Under the pieces are notes generated by a model. The model worked only from the letters and a program-made list of their open reading frames with translations, did not search any database and was not told where the DNA came from. A stretch of 64,000 bases of DNA from Amphritea atlantica. GTDB taxonomy: Bacteria > Pseudomonadota > Gammaproteobacteria > Pseudomonadales > Balneatricaceae. The translations under genes and the position numbers were made by a program. Positions 8,572 through 17,646 of this stretch are shown in pieces (position 1 is the first letter of the stretch; each line of letters opens with the position of its first letter). The stretch spans positions 124,001 to 188,000 of the forward strand of contig NZ_JAHKQE010000014.1 in NCBI RefSeq assembly GCF_018860855.1. The letters are read 5' to 3'.

Positions 8572-10041
8572 ATGTTGCGAATCGCTGAAGAAGCCCTCAC
8601 TTTTGATGATGTTCTACTGGTTCCCGGTTACTCCGAGGTTCTGCCTAAAGACGTTTCGTTGACGACACGCCTGACCAAAGGCATTAAACTGAACGTTCCC
8701 CTGGTCTCTGCTGCAATGGATACGGTAACCGAATCTGGCCTAGCGATTGCGATGGCACAGGAAGGTGGTATCGGTATCATTCATAAAAACTTAACTATCG
8801 AGCAGCAGGCAGCAGAAGTTCGTCGCGTTAAGAAGTATGAAGCAGGAGTGGTTAGTGATCCTGTTACCTGTAGTCCCGATATGACCGTTGGCGAGTTGAA
8901 TGCACTTTCTGCTCGGCTTGGTTTTTCCGGTTTCCCCGTAATAGATAATGGTGAGCTAGTCGGTATTGTGACCGGCCGAGATGCCCGTTTCGAGAAGAAA
9001 CTGGACGCGTCTGTTGCCTCTATTATGACGCCTAAAGATCGTTTGGTGACCGTGCTGGAAGGCGCTGATCCCGATGATGTTCGTAATCTGCTACGCAAGC
9101 ACCGTATCGAAAAAATTCTGGTTGTCGATGAAGCCTTTGGTCTGCGCGGTATGATGACCGTTAAAGACATGAACAAAGCACTGACACATCCAAATGCCGC
9201 TAAAGATGGCGATGGTTGCCTGATTGTCGGTGCTGCTGTCGGTACCGGCCCTGAAACAGAAGATCGCGTTGACGCATTGGTTAAAGCCGGTGTTGATGTG
9301 ATTATCGTTGATACAGCCCATGGTCACTCAAGAGGCGTTATTGATCGTGTTGCTTGGGTGAAGAAAACTTACCCAGGTGTTCAGGTGATTGGCGGTAACA
9401 TTGCTACTGCTGATGCCGCTATTGCGCTGGCCGAAGCCGGTGCCGATGGTGTTAAAGTGGGTATTGGCCCAGGTTCTATCTGTACTACCCGTATCGTTGC
9501 GGGTGTTGGTGTTCCACAGATTACAGCGGTTGCGAATGTTGCCGAAGCATTGAAAGCCTATGATATCCCTTGTATCGCCGATGGTGGTGTACGTTTCTCT
9601 GGCGATCTATCTAAAGCGATCGTGGCGGGTGCGTCAGCGGTGATGATCGGCTCTATGTTAGCCGGTACAGATGAAGCGCCGGGTGCTGTGGAACTGTATC
9701 AAGGTCGGGCATACAAGTCTTACCGTGGTATGGGCTCTATTGGTGCGATGGCACAGAGTTCAGGTTCTTCTGACCGTTACTTCCAAGACGCTTCGCAAGG
9801 TGCTGAGAAATTAGTGCCTGAAGGTATTGAAGGCCGCGTTGCTTGTAAAGGGCCGATGGGTGGTGTTGTGCATCAGTTAATCGGTGGACTGCGCTCTTCC
9901 ATGGGGTACACTGGCAGCCCAGATATTTTGGCGATGCGGACTATTCCTCAGTTTGTGCGTATCACCAGTGCGGGTATGGCCGAGAGCCATGTGCACGATG
10001 TTAGCATAACTAAAGAAGCGCCGAACTATCGCGTTGGATAA
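8572..10041 (+). CDS. guaB: Inosine-5'-monophosphate dehydrogenase
   Basis: Oxidises IMP to XMP with NAD+, the first committed step to GMP. 489 residues, essentially the E. coli length. The TIM-barrel catalytic domain is interrupted by a pair of CBS domains (~residues 93-205) that bind nucleotides. The active-site loop GPGSICTTR is present, with the catalytic Cys at residue 304, and the mobile flap region [10 protein letters not shown] follows. It is followed by guaA after a strong terminator, the usual gene order, so the next enzyme in the pathway is encoded next door. Confidence 0.98.
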   Translation: MLRIAEEALTFDDVLLVPGYSEVLPKDVSLTTRLTKGIKLNVPLVSAAMDTVTESGLAIAMAQEGGIGIIHKNLTIEQQAAEVRRVKKYEAGVVSDPVTCSPDMTVGELNALSARLGFSGFPVIDNGELVGIVTGRDARFEKKLDASVASIMTPKDRLVTVLEGADPDDVRNLLRKHRIEKILVVDEAFGLRGMMTVKDMNKALTHPNAAKDGDGCLIVGAAVGTGPETEDRVDALVKAGVDVIIVDTAHGHSRGVIDRVAWVKKTYPGVQVIGGNIATADAAIALAEAGADGVKVGIGPGSICTTRIVAGVGVPQITAVANVAEALKAYDIPCIADGGVRFSGDLSKAIVAGASAVMIGSMLAGTDEAPGAVELYQGRAYKSYRGMGSIGAMAQSSGSSDRYFQDASQGAEKLVPEGIEGRVACKGPMGGVVHQLIGGLRSSMGYTGSPDILAMRTIPQFVRITSAGMAESHVHDVSITKEAPNYRVG

Positions 10042-10064
10042 TCCTTTTTAAATGACTAAAACAG

Positions 10065-10100
10065 GTGGGATGGCTTCGGCCCTCCCACTTTTTCTTTTTT
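10065..10100 (+). terminator. Intrinsic terminator between guaB and guaA
   Basis: Arms GTGGGA and TCCCAC extend through GGC/GCC to a TTCG tetraloop, followed by a T-rich tract. guaA must therefore be expressed by partial read-through or from a promoter in the remaining ~75 bases. Confidence 0.88.
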
Positions 10101-10174
10101 AACACGCGGCTAAAACAGCCAATCGCCGAGGTTAACCTGAAGCAGGTACCGGCGATGATTTCGGAGTCATCGAA

Positions 10175-11755
10175 ATGTCACAAGATATTCATGCTCAACG
10201 AATTCTGATTCTGGATTTCGGTTCACAATATACTCAATTGATTGCCCGTCGGGTACGTGAGATTGGGATCTACTGTGAGATTCATCCATGGGATATGGAT
10301 GACTCTGCGATCCGTGAATATAACGCCAAGGGTATCATTCTGGCCGGTGGTCCTGAGTCGGTTACTGAGTTCGATTCGCCCCGCATACCTGAAGTGGTAT
10401 TCGAGGCAAATGTACCATTGCTGGGCATCTGCTACGGTATGCAGGCGATGGCTGAGCAGCTGGGCGGTAGTGTCGTTTCTTCTGATCTGCGTGAATTTGG
10501 TTACGCCAAAGTTCGCTTGGAAGACAGCCCTAGCCGTTTGTTGGAAGGTATTGAAGATCAGGTTGCGAATAACGGCTCGCTGATGTTGGATGTTTGGATG
10601 AGCCACGGTGATAAAGTAGGTGATCTGCCAGAAGGCTTCAATGTTATCGCTAGCACCGCGAGTGCGCCTGTTGCCGCTATGTGCCATCCAGGTAAAAACT
10701 ACTACGGTGTTCAGTTCCACCCAGAAGTCACACACACCAAACAGGGCGGCCGTATCCTCGAACGCTTTGTACGTGAAATCTGCGAATGCGATGCGTTGTG
10801 GAATCCTGCTAACATCATTGCTGATCTGATCGAAAAAGTTCAGCAGCAGGTCGGTAGCCAGAAAGTATTGTTAGGTCTGTCCGGTGGTGTTGACTCCTCC
10901 GTGGTCGCAGCACTGTTACATAAAGCGATCGGCGACCAGTTGACCTGTGTGTTTGTGGATAACGGGCTGTTGCGTAAGAACGAAGGCGATCAGGTCATGG
11001 AAATGTTCGCCCGCAACATGGGGGTCAAAGTGATCCGTGTTGATGCGGAAGACCTGTTCCTCGGACGCCTAAAAGGCGAAAGTGATCCAGAAGCTAAGCG
11101 TAAGGTTATTGGCAACACCTTTATCGAAGTCTTTGATGAAGAAGCCACTAAACTGAAAGATGTTAATTTCTTAGCACAGGGCACAATCTACCCCGATGTG
11201 ATCGAATCCGCGGCATCTAAAAATGGTAAAGCGCATGTGATCAAATCCCACCATAACGTCGGCGGCCTGCCAGACGATATGAAGATGGATCTGGTTGAGC
11301 CACTGCGTGAACTGTTTAAAGATGAAGTGCGCAAAATCGGCCTAGAACTGGGTCTGCCATACGATATGGTTTACCGTCATCCGTTCCCGGGCCCAGGTTT
11401 GGGTGTGCGTATTCTGGGTGAAGTGAAGAAAGAGTATGCGGACATTCTGCGTGAAGCCGATGCGATCTTCCTAGAAGAGCTGCACAAAGCCGATTGGTAT
11501 CACAAAACCAGCCAGTCTTTTGCTGTTTTCCTGCCGGTTAAATCGGTAGGCGTTGTGGGTGATGCTCGCCGTTATGAATACGTGATCGCTCTGCGCGCCG
11601 TTGAAACGATCGACTTCATGACCGCTCGTTGGGCGCACCTGCCTTATGAACTGCTGGAAACCGTCTCAGGTCGAATCATCAATGAGATCGCCCACGTTTC
11701 ACGGGTGACTTACGATGTAAGCTCTAAGCCACCGGCGACTATTGAGTGGGAATAA
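10175..11755 (+). CDS. guaA: GMP synthase (glutamine-hydrolysing)
   Basis: Aminates XMP to GMP using glutamine and ATP. 526 residues. N-terminal class I glutamine amidotransferase domain (~1-205) with the nucleophile Cys86 in LLGICYGMQ and the His/Glu pair in FHPEVTH; then the ATP pyrophosphatase domain with the P-loop LSGGVDSSV (~residue 235) and the C-terminal dimerisation domain ending in PATIEWE, the conserved terminus of this family. The ATG at 10175 is preceded by GGAG at eight bases. Functional partner of guaB just upstream. Confidence 0.98.
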   Translation: MSQDIHAQRILILDFGSQYTQLIARRVREIGIYCEIHPWDMDDSAIREYNAKGIILAGGPESVTEFDSPRIPEVVFEANVPLLGICYGMQAMAEQLGGSVVSSDLREFGYAKVRLEDSPSRLLEGIEDQVANNGSLMLDVWMSHGDKVGDLPEGFNVIASTASAPVAAMCHPGKNYYGVQFHPEVTHTKQGGRILERFVREICECDALWNPANIIADLIEKVQQQVGSQKVLLGLSGGVDSSVVAALLHKAIGDQLTCVFVDNGLLRKNEGDQVMEMFARNMGVKVIRVDAEDLFLGRLKGESDPEAKRKVIGNTFIEVFDEEATKLKDVNFLAQGTIYPDVIESAASKNGKAHVIKSHHNVGGLPDDMKMDLVEPLRELFKDEVRKIGLELGLPYDMVYRHPFPGPGLGVRILGEVKKEYADILREADAIFLEELHKADWYHKTSQSFAVFLPVKSVGVVGDARRYEYVIALRAVETIDFMTARWAHLPYELLETVSGRIINEIAHVSRVTYDVSSKPPATIEWE

Positions 11756-11788
11756 CTGCTCGCCAGCACTAACCAGCTAGAAACCGCT

Positions 11789-11820
11789 AAGCCCGCATTG
11801 TTGCGGGCTTTTTTGTTTTT
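11789..11820 (+). terminator. Intrinsic terminator after guaA
   Basis: AAGCCCGC and GCGGGCTT arms around a short ATTGTT loop, followed by TTTTTTG and more T. About 35 bases past the guaA stop. Confidence 0.9.
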
Positions 11821-11938
11821 ATCGCTAGCCATGTCGATAACGTTTTTTTAATTGTTATCCACAACAGATGAATGACAAATTCTCGGTTGAACGCCATTAA
11901 TTTGAGTAGCTAAAAGATCATCGGTAGTGAAGGACTGG

Positions 11939-13129
11939 CTAACGAGTGCGCTTTACGTAGATCGCGGCGATAAACAGCAGCGGCACCAGTATCGCTAAGA
12001 TGAGTAGCAGTTGTATTGCACTATTAGGTGTGCCTGAATGGGTCCAGTAGGCGGCGATAGACCATGGTGCGGCGGCGCGTGCAAGTGACATCGGCACTAG
12101 CATAATACCGTTGATGGTGCCGTAGTTGTGGCGTGAAAGGAGTTCTGGCACAGCCATACCCCGCACAATCGTGAAGATACCATTGGCTGCGCCATAGAGA
12201 ATACATAAACCTGCCAAGGTGAAGGCGGAGGGCGGTAGTTTGAGCATCAAGATCGCCAGTGGAAATGCGATACCCGCCAGTAAGCCAAGCCGCTTGATAC
12301 TGATCTCTTCGAACAATAGTAGCAGCGTGCGCGCGCCAACTTGGGCGGGGCCAATCAGGGCAATGGCAAAAACAACGGACTGAGTGTCGCTAGATAGAGC
12401 GATCAGCAGTGGATAGATGTGATAGGTGAAACCGGAAAAGAGCGCCATGTAAGCACAGAAAGAGGCGCTAAGTAAGTAGAATCGTGGGCTGCGTAATACC
12501 GCTCTAATGGGGCTTTCTTCTGGGTTTGGTGTTTGCTGTAGAGGATGATTGTCAGCGTTGGCCGGCCAGATGGCCCATCGATAGAGTGGTGCGGCGATGG
12601 TGATATTGATCATGGCTAAGCCTAGCAGTGCATCACGCCAACCCCAATTATCGAGCATGAATTGCAGTAAGGGGACGAATACGGTGCTGGCAAACCCAGC
12701 CCATAGCGTGATGGCCGTGATCGCTGAACGTGCTTGCTGCGTGCCCAGTTGCCGTACGGTGACCGCAAAGGCTGGTTCGTAGGATAGCGCCGCTTGAAGC
12801 ACCCCCAATGTTATGATGAGGGCATAAAGCGACAGTATGCTGTCAATATTAGACCAGCCTATCAAGACAAAAGAGGCCGCGACTGTTGCCCCGACCATCA
12901 GCTTGCGTCCATGGCCGCGATCAATCATTGCGCCAATCGGATAGGTGGCCAACGCAGAGGCGACTAAGCCGAGTGTGGCGGCACCATAAATATCAGCGCG
13001 GCTCCATCCCAACTCAGCGGCCATAGCTTCGGCAATAAGGGGAAAGCTGTAATATAGCGTTCCCCAAGAGACGAGTTGACTGAGGCCAAGCGCAGAAATA
13101 AAGCCGCGCTTGGGTGCTAACCTATTCAT
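11939..13129 (-). CDS. Major facilitator superfamily transporter
   Basis: Inner-membrane transporter of about 396 residues with roughly 12 hydrophobic segments, and an MFS-type loop (IGAMIDRGHGRKLMVG) between segments 2 and 3. The start is fixed by a four-base ATGA overlap with the stop of the upstream monooxygenase gene: this indicates translational coupling, so a TTG start 15 codons earlier is not used in my call. Substrate unknown; because it is coupled to a MarR-controlled flavin monooxygenase, export or import of that enzyme's substrate or product is the natural hypothesis. Confidence 0.88.
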   Translation of the reverse strand: MNRLAPKRGFISALGLSQLVSWGTLYYSFPLIAEAMAAELGWSRADIYGAATLGLVASALATYPIGAMIDRGHGRKLMVGATVAASFVLIGWSNIDSILSLYALIITLGVLQAALSYEPAFAVTVRQLGTQQARSAITAITLWAGFASTVFVPLLQFMLDNWGWRDALLGLAMINITIAAPLYRWAIWPANADNHPLQQTPNPEESPIRAVLRSPRFYLLSASFCAYMALFSGFTYHIYPLLIALSSDTQSVVFAIALIGPAQVGARTLLLLFEEISIKRLGLLAGIAFPLAILMLKLPPSAFTLAGLCILYGAANGIFTIVRGMAVPELLSRHNYGTINGIMLVPMSLARAAAPWSIAAYWTHSGTPNSAIQLLLILAILVPLLFIAAIYVKRTR

Positions 13130-14373
13130 CCTTGGCAAGTAGAAACTACGGGGGCTGCTGTATATGTCTGACAAATGGCCGACATTTCGGGTGTACCCAG
13201 CGCAGAGACAACAGCGGTAACTTGTTTATAACCCGTTCTCAGCAGAAAGGTTGGTGCACGGCCATAACTCTTGATGCCCAAGATAAACAGGCCAGATTCA
13301 GGATGTGACAGTTCGGCTAGGCCATGTTCAGGCACTGAGCCGCAGCTATGTATATTCGGATCGATAAGTGGCGCCAACTGAATAGGGCTTTGAGTCGCAG
13401 GGTCCAACGAGGTGCGCAATTCGGCAAGCAGGTTAAGGTTTGGCCGAAAGCCGGTGGCGGCGATGATACGATCGACGGGCGGTAACGTTTTCGATCCACT
13501 TTGTACGATTAACTTGCCGTTTTTGCGTTGAATTGTATCAATCTCAAGTTCGGTAAATACTTCGATACGTCCCTGCTCAAGTAACTCCTGAATCCGTACT
13601 TCGAGGCGTCGGCGCTCTTGCAGTTCATCATTTTCGGGTGAGCGAACAACGTTGCTGACTGAACTATTTCTCACTCCCCAAAGCACGCGCATATCTTGAT
13701 GCTCATCGGCGAGTTGCACTAAATCCTGTAGTGCATTGAAAGCGGAATGACCACCACCCACAACCAGTACCGATCTGTTTTTATATTGCGCTCGTGCAGA
13801 ACCAAGAATATTGGGAACACCGTAGGCGATGGCCTCTGCGGCTTCGGTTTCCCCCAATGCTGGAATGCCATGTGTACCCAGCCAATTAGGCATTTGGTAG
13901 GTACCTGATGCATCGATAACCGCCTGCACGATCATATCTTCTTCACCTTCAGGGCTTGATACTCGCAGCACGAACGGCGCTTCATTGCGACCTTTAGTGC
14001 GTAACAGGTCATGATTGAGTCGGCTAACATATTTAACTTGTGTGTTTAGATGCAGGTGAGGGCTGATCTCTGGGTGAGAGGCTAATGGGGTGACATACTG
14101 CTCTAGCAGTTCATTACCGGTGGGGAAATCCGTCGCCGTGGGTTCACTCCAACCGTTTTGTTTTAGTAGTTCTGCCGCTGCAGGGTCTACGTTGTATGCC
14201 CAAGGGGAAAACATACGCACATGTCCCCAGCGAGCGATATTAGCGCCTGCTTGATTACCCGCTTCAAACAGAACGGGAGTGTAGCCCCGCTTGAGTAGTT
14301 GTACTGCGGCACTCAATCCTATGGGGCCAGCGCCAATAACGGCCACCGGTAGGTTCATTGTTTCGTTGTGCAT
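13126..14373 (-). CDS. FAD/NADPH-dependent flavin monooxygenase-like oxidoreductase
   Basis: About 415 residues. A GxGxxG dinucleotide-binding motif near the N-terminus (VIGAGPIGLSAAVQLL) binds FAD, and a second Rossmann motif (VLVVGGGHSAFNALQDL, mid-protein) is placed for NADPH, the two-domain plan of class B flavin monooxygenases. A conserved ATGFRPN stretch follows. I cannot assign a substrate. Of several in-frame ATGs, the one at 14373 has a perfect GGAGGA seven bases upstream. First gene of a two-gene operon with the MFS transporter; directly preceded by a MarR-type operator-like palindrome. Confidence 0.85.
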   Translation of the reverse strand: MHNETMNLPVAVIGAGPIGLSAAVQLLKRGYTPVLFEAGNQAGANIARWGHVRMFSPWAYNVDPAAAELLKQNGWSEPTATDFPTGNELLEQYVTPLASHPEISPHLHLNTQVKYVSRLNHDLLRTKGRNEAPFVLRVSSPEGEEDMIVQAVIDASGTYQMPNWLGTHGIPALGETEAAEAIAYGVPNILGSARAQYKNRSVLVVGGGHSAFNALQDLVQLADEHQDMRVLWGVRNSSVSNVVRSPENDELQERRRLEVRIQELLEQGRIEVFTELEIDTIQRKNGKLIVQSGSKTLPPVDRIIAATGFRPNLNLLAELRTSLDPATQSPIQLAPLIDPNIHSCGSVPEHGLAELSHPESGLFILGIKSYGRAPTFLLRTGYKQVTAVVSALGTPEMSAICQTYTAAPVVSTCQG

Positions 14374-14393
14374 AAGTCTGTCCTCCATGATTA

Positions 14394-14412
14394 ATGTTGT
14401 TACTGACAACTA
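14394..14412 (-). promoter_or_regulatory. Operator-like palindrome before the monooxygenase operon
   Basis: On the minus strand it reads AGTTGTCAGTAACAACAT, an imperfect palindrome with arms GTTGT and ACAAC. It is nearly identical, including flanks, to the palindrome before the marR gene, so both are probably bound by that regulator. Confidence 0.65.
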
Positions 14413-14431
14413 ATAGGTTAAAAAAAGTGCG

Positions 14432-14878
14432 TTATGAGCCTAAGCGAGCACGTGCAGCCTTTGTTAGCTGCTGAATAAGGGTTAATGTGCCATCAATCAC
14501 TTCCGGCGAAACATCTTTAATGAGCGAAGCCTCTTCTAAAATCAAGTCTTGATGAATGGTATGGTATAGCGCCTCACCTGCGGGTGTTAGTGACAGCTGG
14601 ATTGCTCGCTGGTCTGCGGGATCCAGAAGCTTGAGCACATACTCTTTGCGCAATAAAGAATCTACCACGCGGCTGGTGGTGCTCTTATCTAGATACATCT
14701 CATCAGCGAGTGCCTGCAATCTCAAAGGGCCACGTTTTACTAAGGTTTCAAGCGCATAACACTGTGCTACCGATACATCGTGGGAGCAGATGTAATCCCT
14801 ATCCCTGAACTGATGAACACGGATAAGTTGGTTGACGGCTTCATATAGCGCTTCAGCACGCTCTAAATTAGCGGGCAT
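14432..14878 (-). CDS. MarR-family transcriptional regulator
   Basis: 148-residue winged-helix repressor. The core LQALADEMYLDKSTTSRVVDSLLRKEYV is the recognition helix-turn-helix, followed by the wing with DPADQRAIQLSLTPAG, the MarR hallmark. Likely binds a small phenolic or toxic ligand and releases DNA. It lies upstream of, and in the same direction as, the monooxygenase-MFS pair, with a 58-base gap. Its own promoter carries the same operator-like palindrome, implying autorepression. Ligand unknown. Confidence 0.9.
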   Translation of the reverse strand: MPANLERAEALYEAVNQLIRVHQFRDRDYICSHDVSVAQCYALETLVKRGPLRLQALADEMYLDKSTTSRVVDSLLRKEYVLKLLDPADQRAIQLSLTPAGEALYHTIHQDLILEEASLIKDVSPEVIDGTLTLIQQLTKAARARLGS

Positions 14879-14901
14879 AGAGTTAAACCTTGATAATTTA
14901 T

Positions 14902-14943
14902 GTTGTTAGTAACAACTATAATCATTGTTGTCTCAGCTTGCAA
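14902..14943 (-). promoter_or_regulatory. marR promoter with overlapping palindromic operator
   Basis: Minus-strand promoter: TTGCAA (14938-14943), 17-base spacer, TATAGT (14915-14920). The palindrome GTTGTTAGTAACAAC (14902-14916) overlaps the -10 box and start site, an ideal repressor site. A near copy precedes the monooxygenase gene. Confidence 0.75.
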
Positions 14944-15381
14944 GTTTGAATGACCGCTTTGTATTGCTCAACCGTTTGATTAGGGCCTATATTGATACTG
15001 GATGGGAATTTGATAGCCGCTGAGTGTTTGTTGAAATCCTGCATGATTTATTGTTCTGTATTATTCGATATATTAGGGTTTATGCCGCTGTTGTTAGCCG
15101 ATCGTTGTTAATTTATATATCGAATAAAGCAGAGTAATATCGGCATAAATGAATGAATAAATAAAAGCGAAAATATGAAGTTAAGGCGTTTTTTTTGATC
15201 AGTGCTGCAATACTGTGTATGAATTTAATAGCGAGGATAAGTCCCACAATGGCAATCGGTGATGATCCGATTAGTGGCATCGACATTTTATCCAGTGGCC
15301 AAACTACCCATAACAGAACTAGGGTTTTATCTGGCTAGGTAATAACGGTATGCATGTTCATATGTGGAAAATGGCGCGTAT
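14944..15381. other. Intergenic region with no supported gene
   Basis: About 440 AT-rich bases upstream of marR. There is one possible 29-codon frame on the plus strand (15249-15338) with no good ribosome site and no recognisable product. I see nothing else. Confidence 0.5.
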
Positions 15382-15419
15382 AAAAAAATTACCATGAGAG
15401 GTTGGTCATCATGGTAATT
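15382..15419 (-). terminator. Intrinsic terminator after the DoxX-like gene
   Basis: Minus strand: arms AATTACCATGA and TCATGGTAATT, loop of about eleven bases, followed by a run of T. It lies directly after the 15431 stop. Confidence 0.82.
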
Positions 15420-15430
15420 ATCAGACTGTA

Positions 15431-15874
15431 TTAGTTTTTAGATGGTTTTTGTTTTTGCGGGATAGTGCACAAAGTGTCCCAGTCTCTTAACCAATAAAGG
15501 GCGAGGCAGGCCGCGAGCATAGGCCAAGCCGCAAAAAACAATAGATTATTAAAAGGATCCATATATTTATTGTAAGCCACTAAGGTTGATAGCGTATGGA
15601 GCACTAAAATGCCCATGTATGTCCAGCGACGCCAGAGTCCGGCAACAAAAGCCAGAATAAACAACAACTCTGCGGCGCCTATGATGTAAGCAAAATATTG
15701 GGTGAGCCAGTCAATGCCATAAAATTTATTCATCATTACGCCCGTGTGGGCAGGGCTAGCAAACTTATCGAGAGTCCATACAAGCATGACGACAAAGACA
15801 CCTAAGCGCAATGCCAGCAAAGAGCGCGATAGTGGCTTTTGCAGGGTTTCGGGAATCGAAGCTTGAGAATTCAT
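15431..15874 (-). CDS. DoxX-like small integral membrane protein
   Basis: 147 residues with four hydrophobic segments (about 20-40, 60-82, 85-105, 108-130) and short loops. Size and plan match the DoxX/DoxD-like family, often annotated as a membrane redox or terminal-oxidase-associated protein, but the function of most members is unknown. The assignment rests on overall pattern rather than a catalytic motif. AAGGT ribosome site about ten bases before the ATG. Monocistronic, with its own terminator. Confidence 0.65.
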   Translation of the reverse strand: MNSQASIPETLQKPLSRSLLALRLGVFVVMLVWTLDKFASPAHTGVMMNKFYGIDWLTQYFAYIIGAAELLFILAFVAGLWRRWTYMGILVLHTLSTLVAYNKYMDPFNNLLFFAAWPMLAACLALYWLRDWDTLCTIPQKQKPSKN

Positions 15875-16218
15875 TAATGATTTACCTTTTTTAAATTATT
15901 TATATCAGGGTTTTTTGTGTGGATAATATATGGTTAAATTTTTTACAGTAGATAGACTCTATGGTGAAAATAAAAGTTCCGCTGTTTTATTTTTAATATT
16001 TAAAAGTAACGGTGGGGTAATAAATAAGGAATTAGCTTATTATTGTTTGTTATAAATGATTTTGAATATATCGATGGAATACTCCAAAAATATCGCTGCA
16101 AGCCGTTAATTAAGCGAGTGTTTTTTTATTTATGGTTATGGGTAAGTCAAGGCAGGTTTATCGAGTCCCTGTAATGTCGCCTGAGACTGCGCATAAGAGA
16201 TTCAGAGAAATTTTTATC
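15875..16218. other. AT-rich intergenic region
   Basis: About 340 bases upstream of the DoxX-like gene. Very AT-rich, and it must hold that gene's promoter. I could not single out convincing boxes and see no gene. Confidence 0.5.
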
Positions 16219-16254
16219 AAAAAAAAGCAGGTAATTACCTGCGTAATTGCCTGC
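16219..16254 (-). terminator. Intrinsic terminator after the RmpM-like gene
   Basis: Minus strand: arm GCAGGCAATTAC, loop GCAG, arm GTAATTACCTGC, then eight T. An alternative nested hairpin uses the 16-base palindrome GCAGGTAATTACCTGC alone. Confidence 0.82.
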
Positions 16255-16321
16255 CGTAGTCATGTATGAGTGGTAATGGTCATCCCTGACGATATGACAT
16301 ACTTAACAGAGCGGTGAGTGC

Positions 16322-16969
16322 TCAGTTACTACCTGTGGTGCGTTTAGTGCCTATCATTTCGATATCAACACGACGGTCGAGTTGTAAACAGGCGATCGTT
16401 CTTGAGACTTTCATCCCTTTGCATGCACCTGTTTCTGAAGGGGATCTTTCGCCCATACCCTTCGCTGTAATACGCTCGGCGGGGATGTTTTTGCTAACCA
16501 GGTAATCTTTTACCGATTGTGCTCGGCGTTCCGAGAGTTTTTGATTATAGACGTCGGAGCCGATGCGATCAGTGTGACCTGTGACCTCAATCGTTTCATA
16601 AGCTGTATTGTTTAGTTGTTGTACTAGGTTGTCCAGCAGCGCCATCCCTTCAGGTTTTAACGCGGACTTATCGAAAGCAAATAACGCACTGCCCGAAAAG
16701 CTGATTTTTTTGGGTAGCGGAGCCGGTGGTGGAGTCACGGCGGGTTCTGGAGCGGCGACTAGGACAGGTTTGTAAGACGGGTCGCAAGGTTCACGATAGC
16801 TTGCCGGCGTCCATTCACTGATATGCCAGCACTCATCGCTGCTGTTCATCACGTTTTTACCGTTGCTATCGACCAGATAACCTTCGGCCATCGTGGTCAG
16901 CGGCATCAGCGCTGTTGTTACAACGGCGGCAATCGCCAGTGGTGAAATGAATTTTCTAATTGGTTTCAT
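16322..16969 (-). CDS. OmpA-family periplasmic protein (RmpM-like)
   Basis: 215 residues: signal peptide (~1-28), a short N-terminal segment with DECWHISEWTPASYREPCDP, a Pro/Ala-rich linker (~65-85), then an OmpA C-terminal domain (~90-210) that binds peptidoglycan, with TGHTDRIGSDVYNQKLSERRA and LDRRVDIEM. There is no eight-strand barrel, so this is like Neisseria RmpM: a periplasmic protein tethering outer-membrane partners to the cell wall. Two Cys in the N-terminal segment and two in the C-terminal loop could form disulfides. A paralogue is encoded at 46744-47361. Confidence 0.88.
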   Translation of the reverse strand: MKPIRKFISPLAIAAVVTTALMPLTTMAEGYLVDSNGKNVMNSSDECWHISEWTPASYREPCDPSYKPVLVAAPEPAVTPPPAPLPKKISFSGSALFAFDKSALKPEGMALLDNLVQQLNNTAYETIEVTGHTDRIGSDVYNQKLSERRAQSVKDYLVSKNIPAERITAKGMGERSPSETGACKGMKVSRTIACLQLDRRVDIEMIGTKRTTGSN

Positions 16970-17646
16970 GCACTTATTCCTTTAATAAACTTCAAAATGA
17001 GAAAATATCCGAACAATTGGCAGTGCAGAGATATGTTGCCAGGCGGCACCATCCTGAGTTAATACGTTTGCTGCTTGCCCAACGCATGCATAAGTATAGT
17101 CTACTGATCAATATTCGCACGATCTGTCTGCTACCGTACAAAACTCAACAATAATCATAGCCCGTTTGTTGACATCATTTTTTCCTCCGTCACCTTAGCT
17201 GTGCTTAGATGCGGTCATTAAGCCTTTCTTTTTGCATACCAGTAAACGCAAATGCGCTAATCACCTTGTCTTCTAGGGTTATGGTGATACATGCGGTAAT
17301 GAATAGACTGATGTTATTCACGCGGATAAATTGTGATCTGACTGATTGTTGAGAAACGGCTGGGTAATATTGTGGGAATAACTCTTTAGCGTTTGGGTTT
17401 ATTCACTCAGAGATAGATGAGGTGTCTTTAGCATCCCGTATGTATTTAATATATAAAATAGTGACGGTCAGCCTTTATGACTAATGTTAGCCATCCGGCG
17501 AATGGGGGCAGTTATAACGTGCAGATTATCCTTCGACTATCAGCACCTTCCAGCGAGAAGGTCATCTAGAGATGACCTTGCCCTGTTATACAAATAAGGC
17601 GTTTGAGTAACCTCCTCAGCGGTGATTTAGCGGTAAAATTGACTAA
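16970..17646. other. Intergenic region, 677 bases
   Basis: Between the RmpM-like gene (starting leftwards at 16969) and the stop of the usp gene. Contains the RmpM-like promoter region and one perfect hairpin near 17558-17579 (separate entry). Short open frames here lack ribosome sites and recognisable products. Confidence 0.5.
17558..17579. repeat. Perfect inverted repeat downstream of usp
   Basis: Arms AAGGTCATCT and AGATGACCTT separated by two bases. No T-tract follows in either direction, so it is not a standard intrinsic terminator. It may stabilise the usp mRNA end. Confidence 0.6.

Noticed and set aside
10223-10735. A 170-codon open frame on the minus strand inside guaA
   Set aside because: Antisense shadow of a strongly conserved gene; no ribosome site or domain.
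15249-15338. A possible 29-codon small gene on the plus strand, upstream of marR
   Set aside because: No Shine-Dalgarno sequence at proper spacing and no similarity that I recognise; a chance frame in an AT-rich gap.
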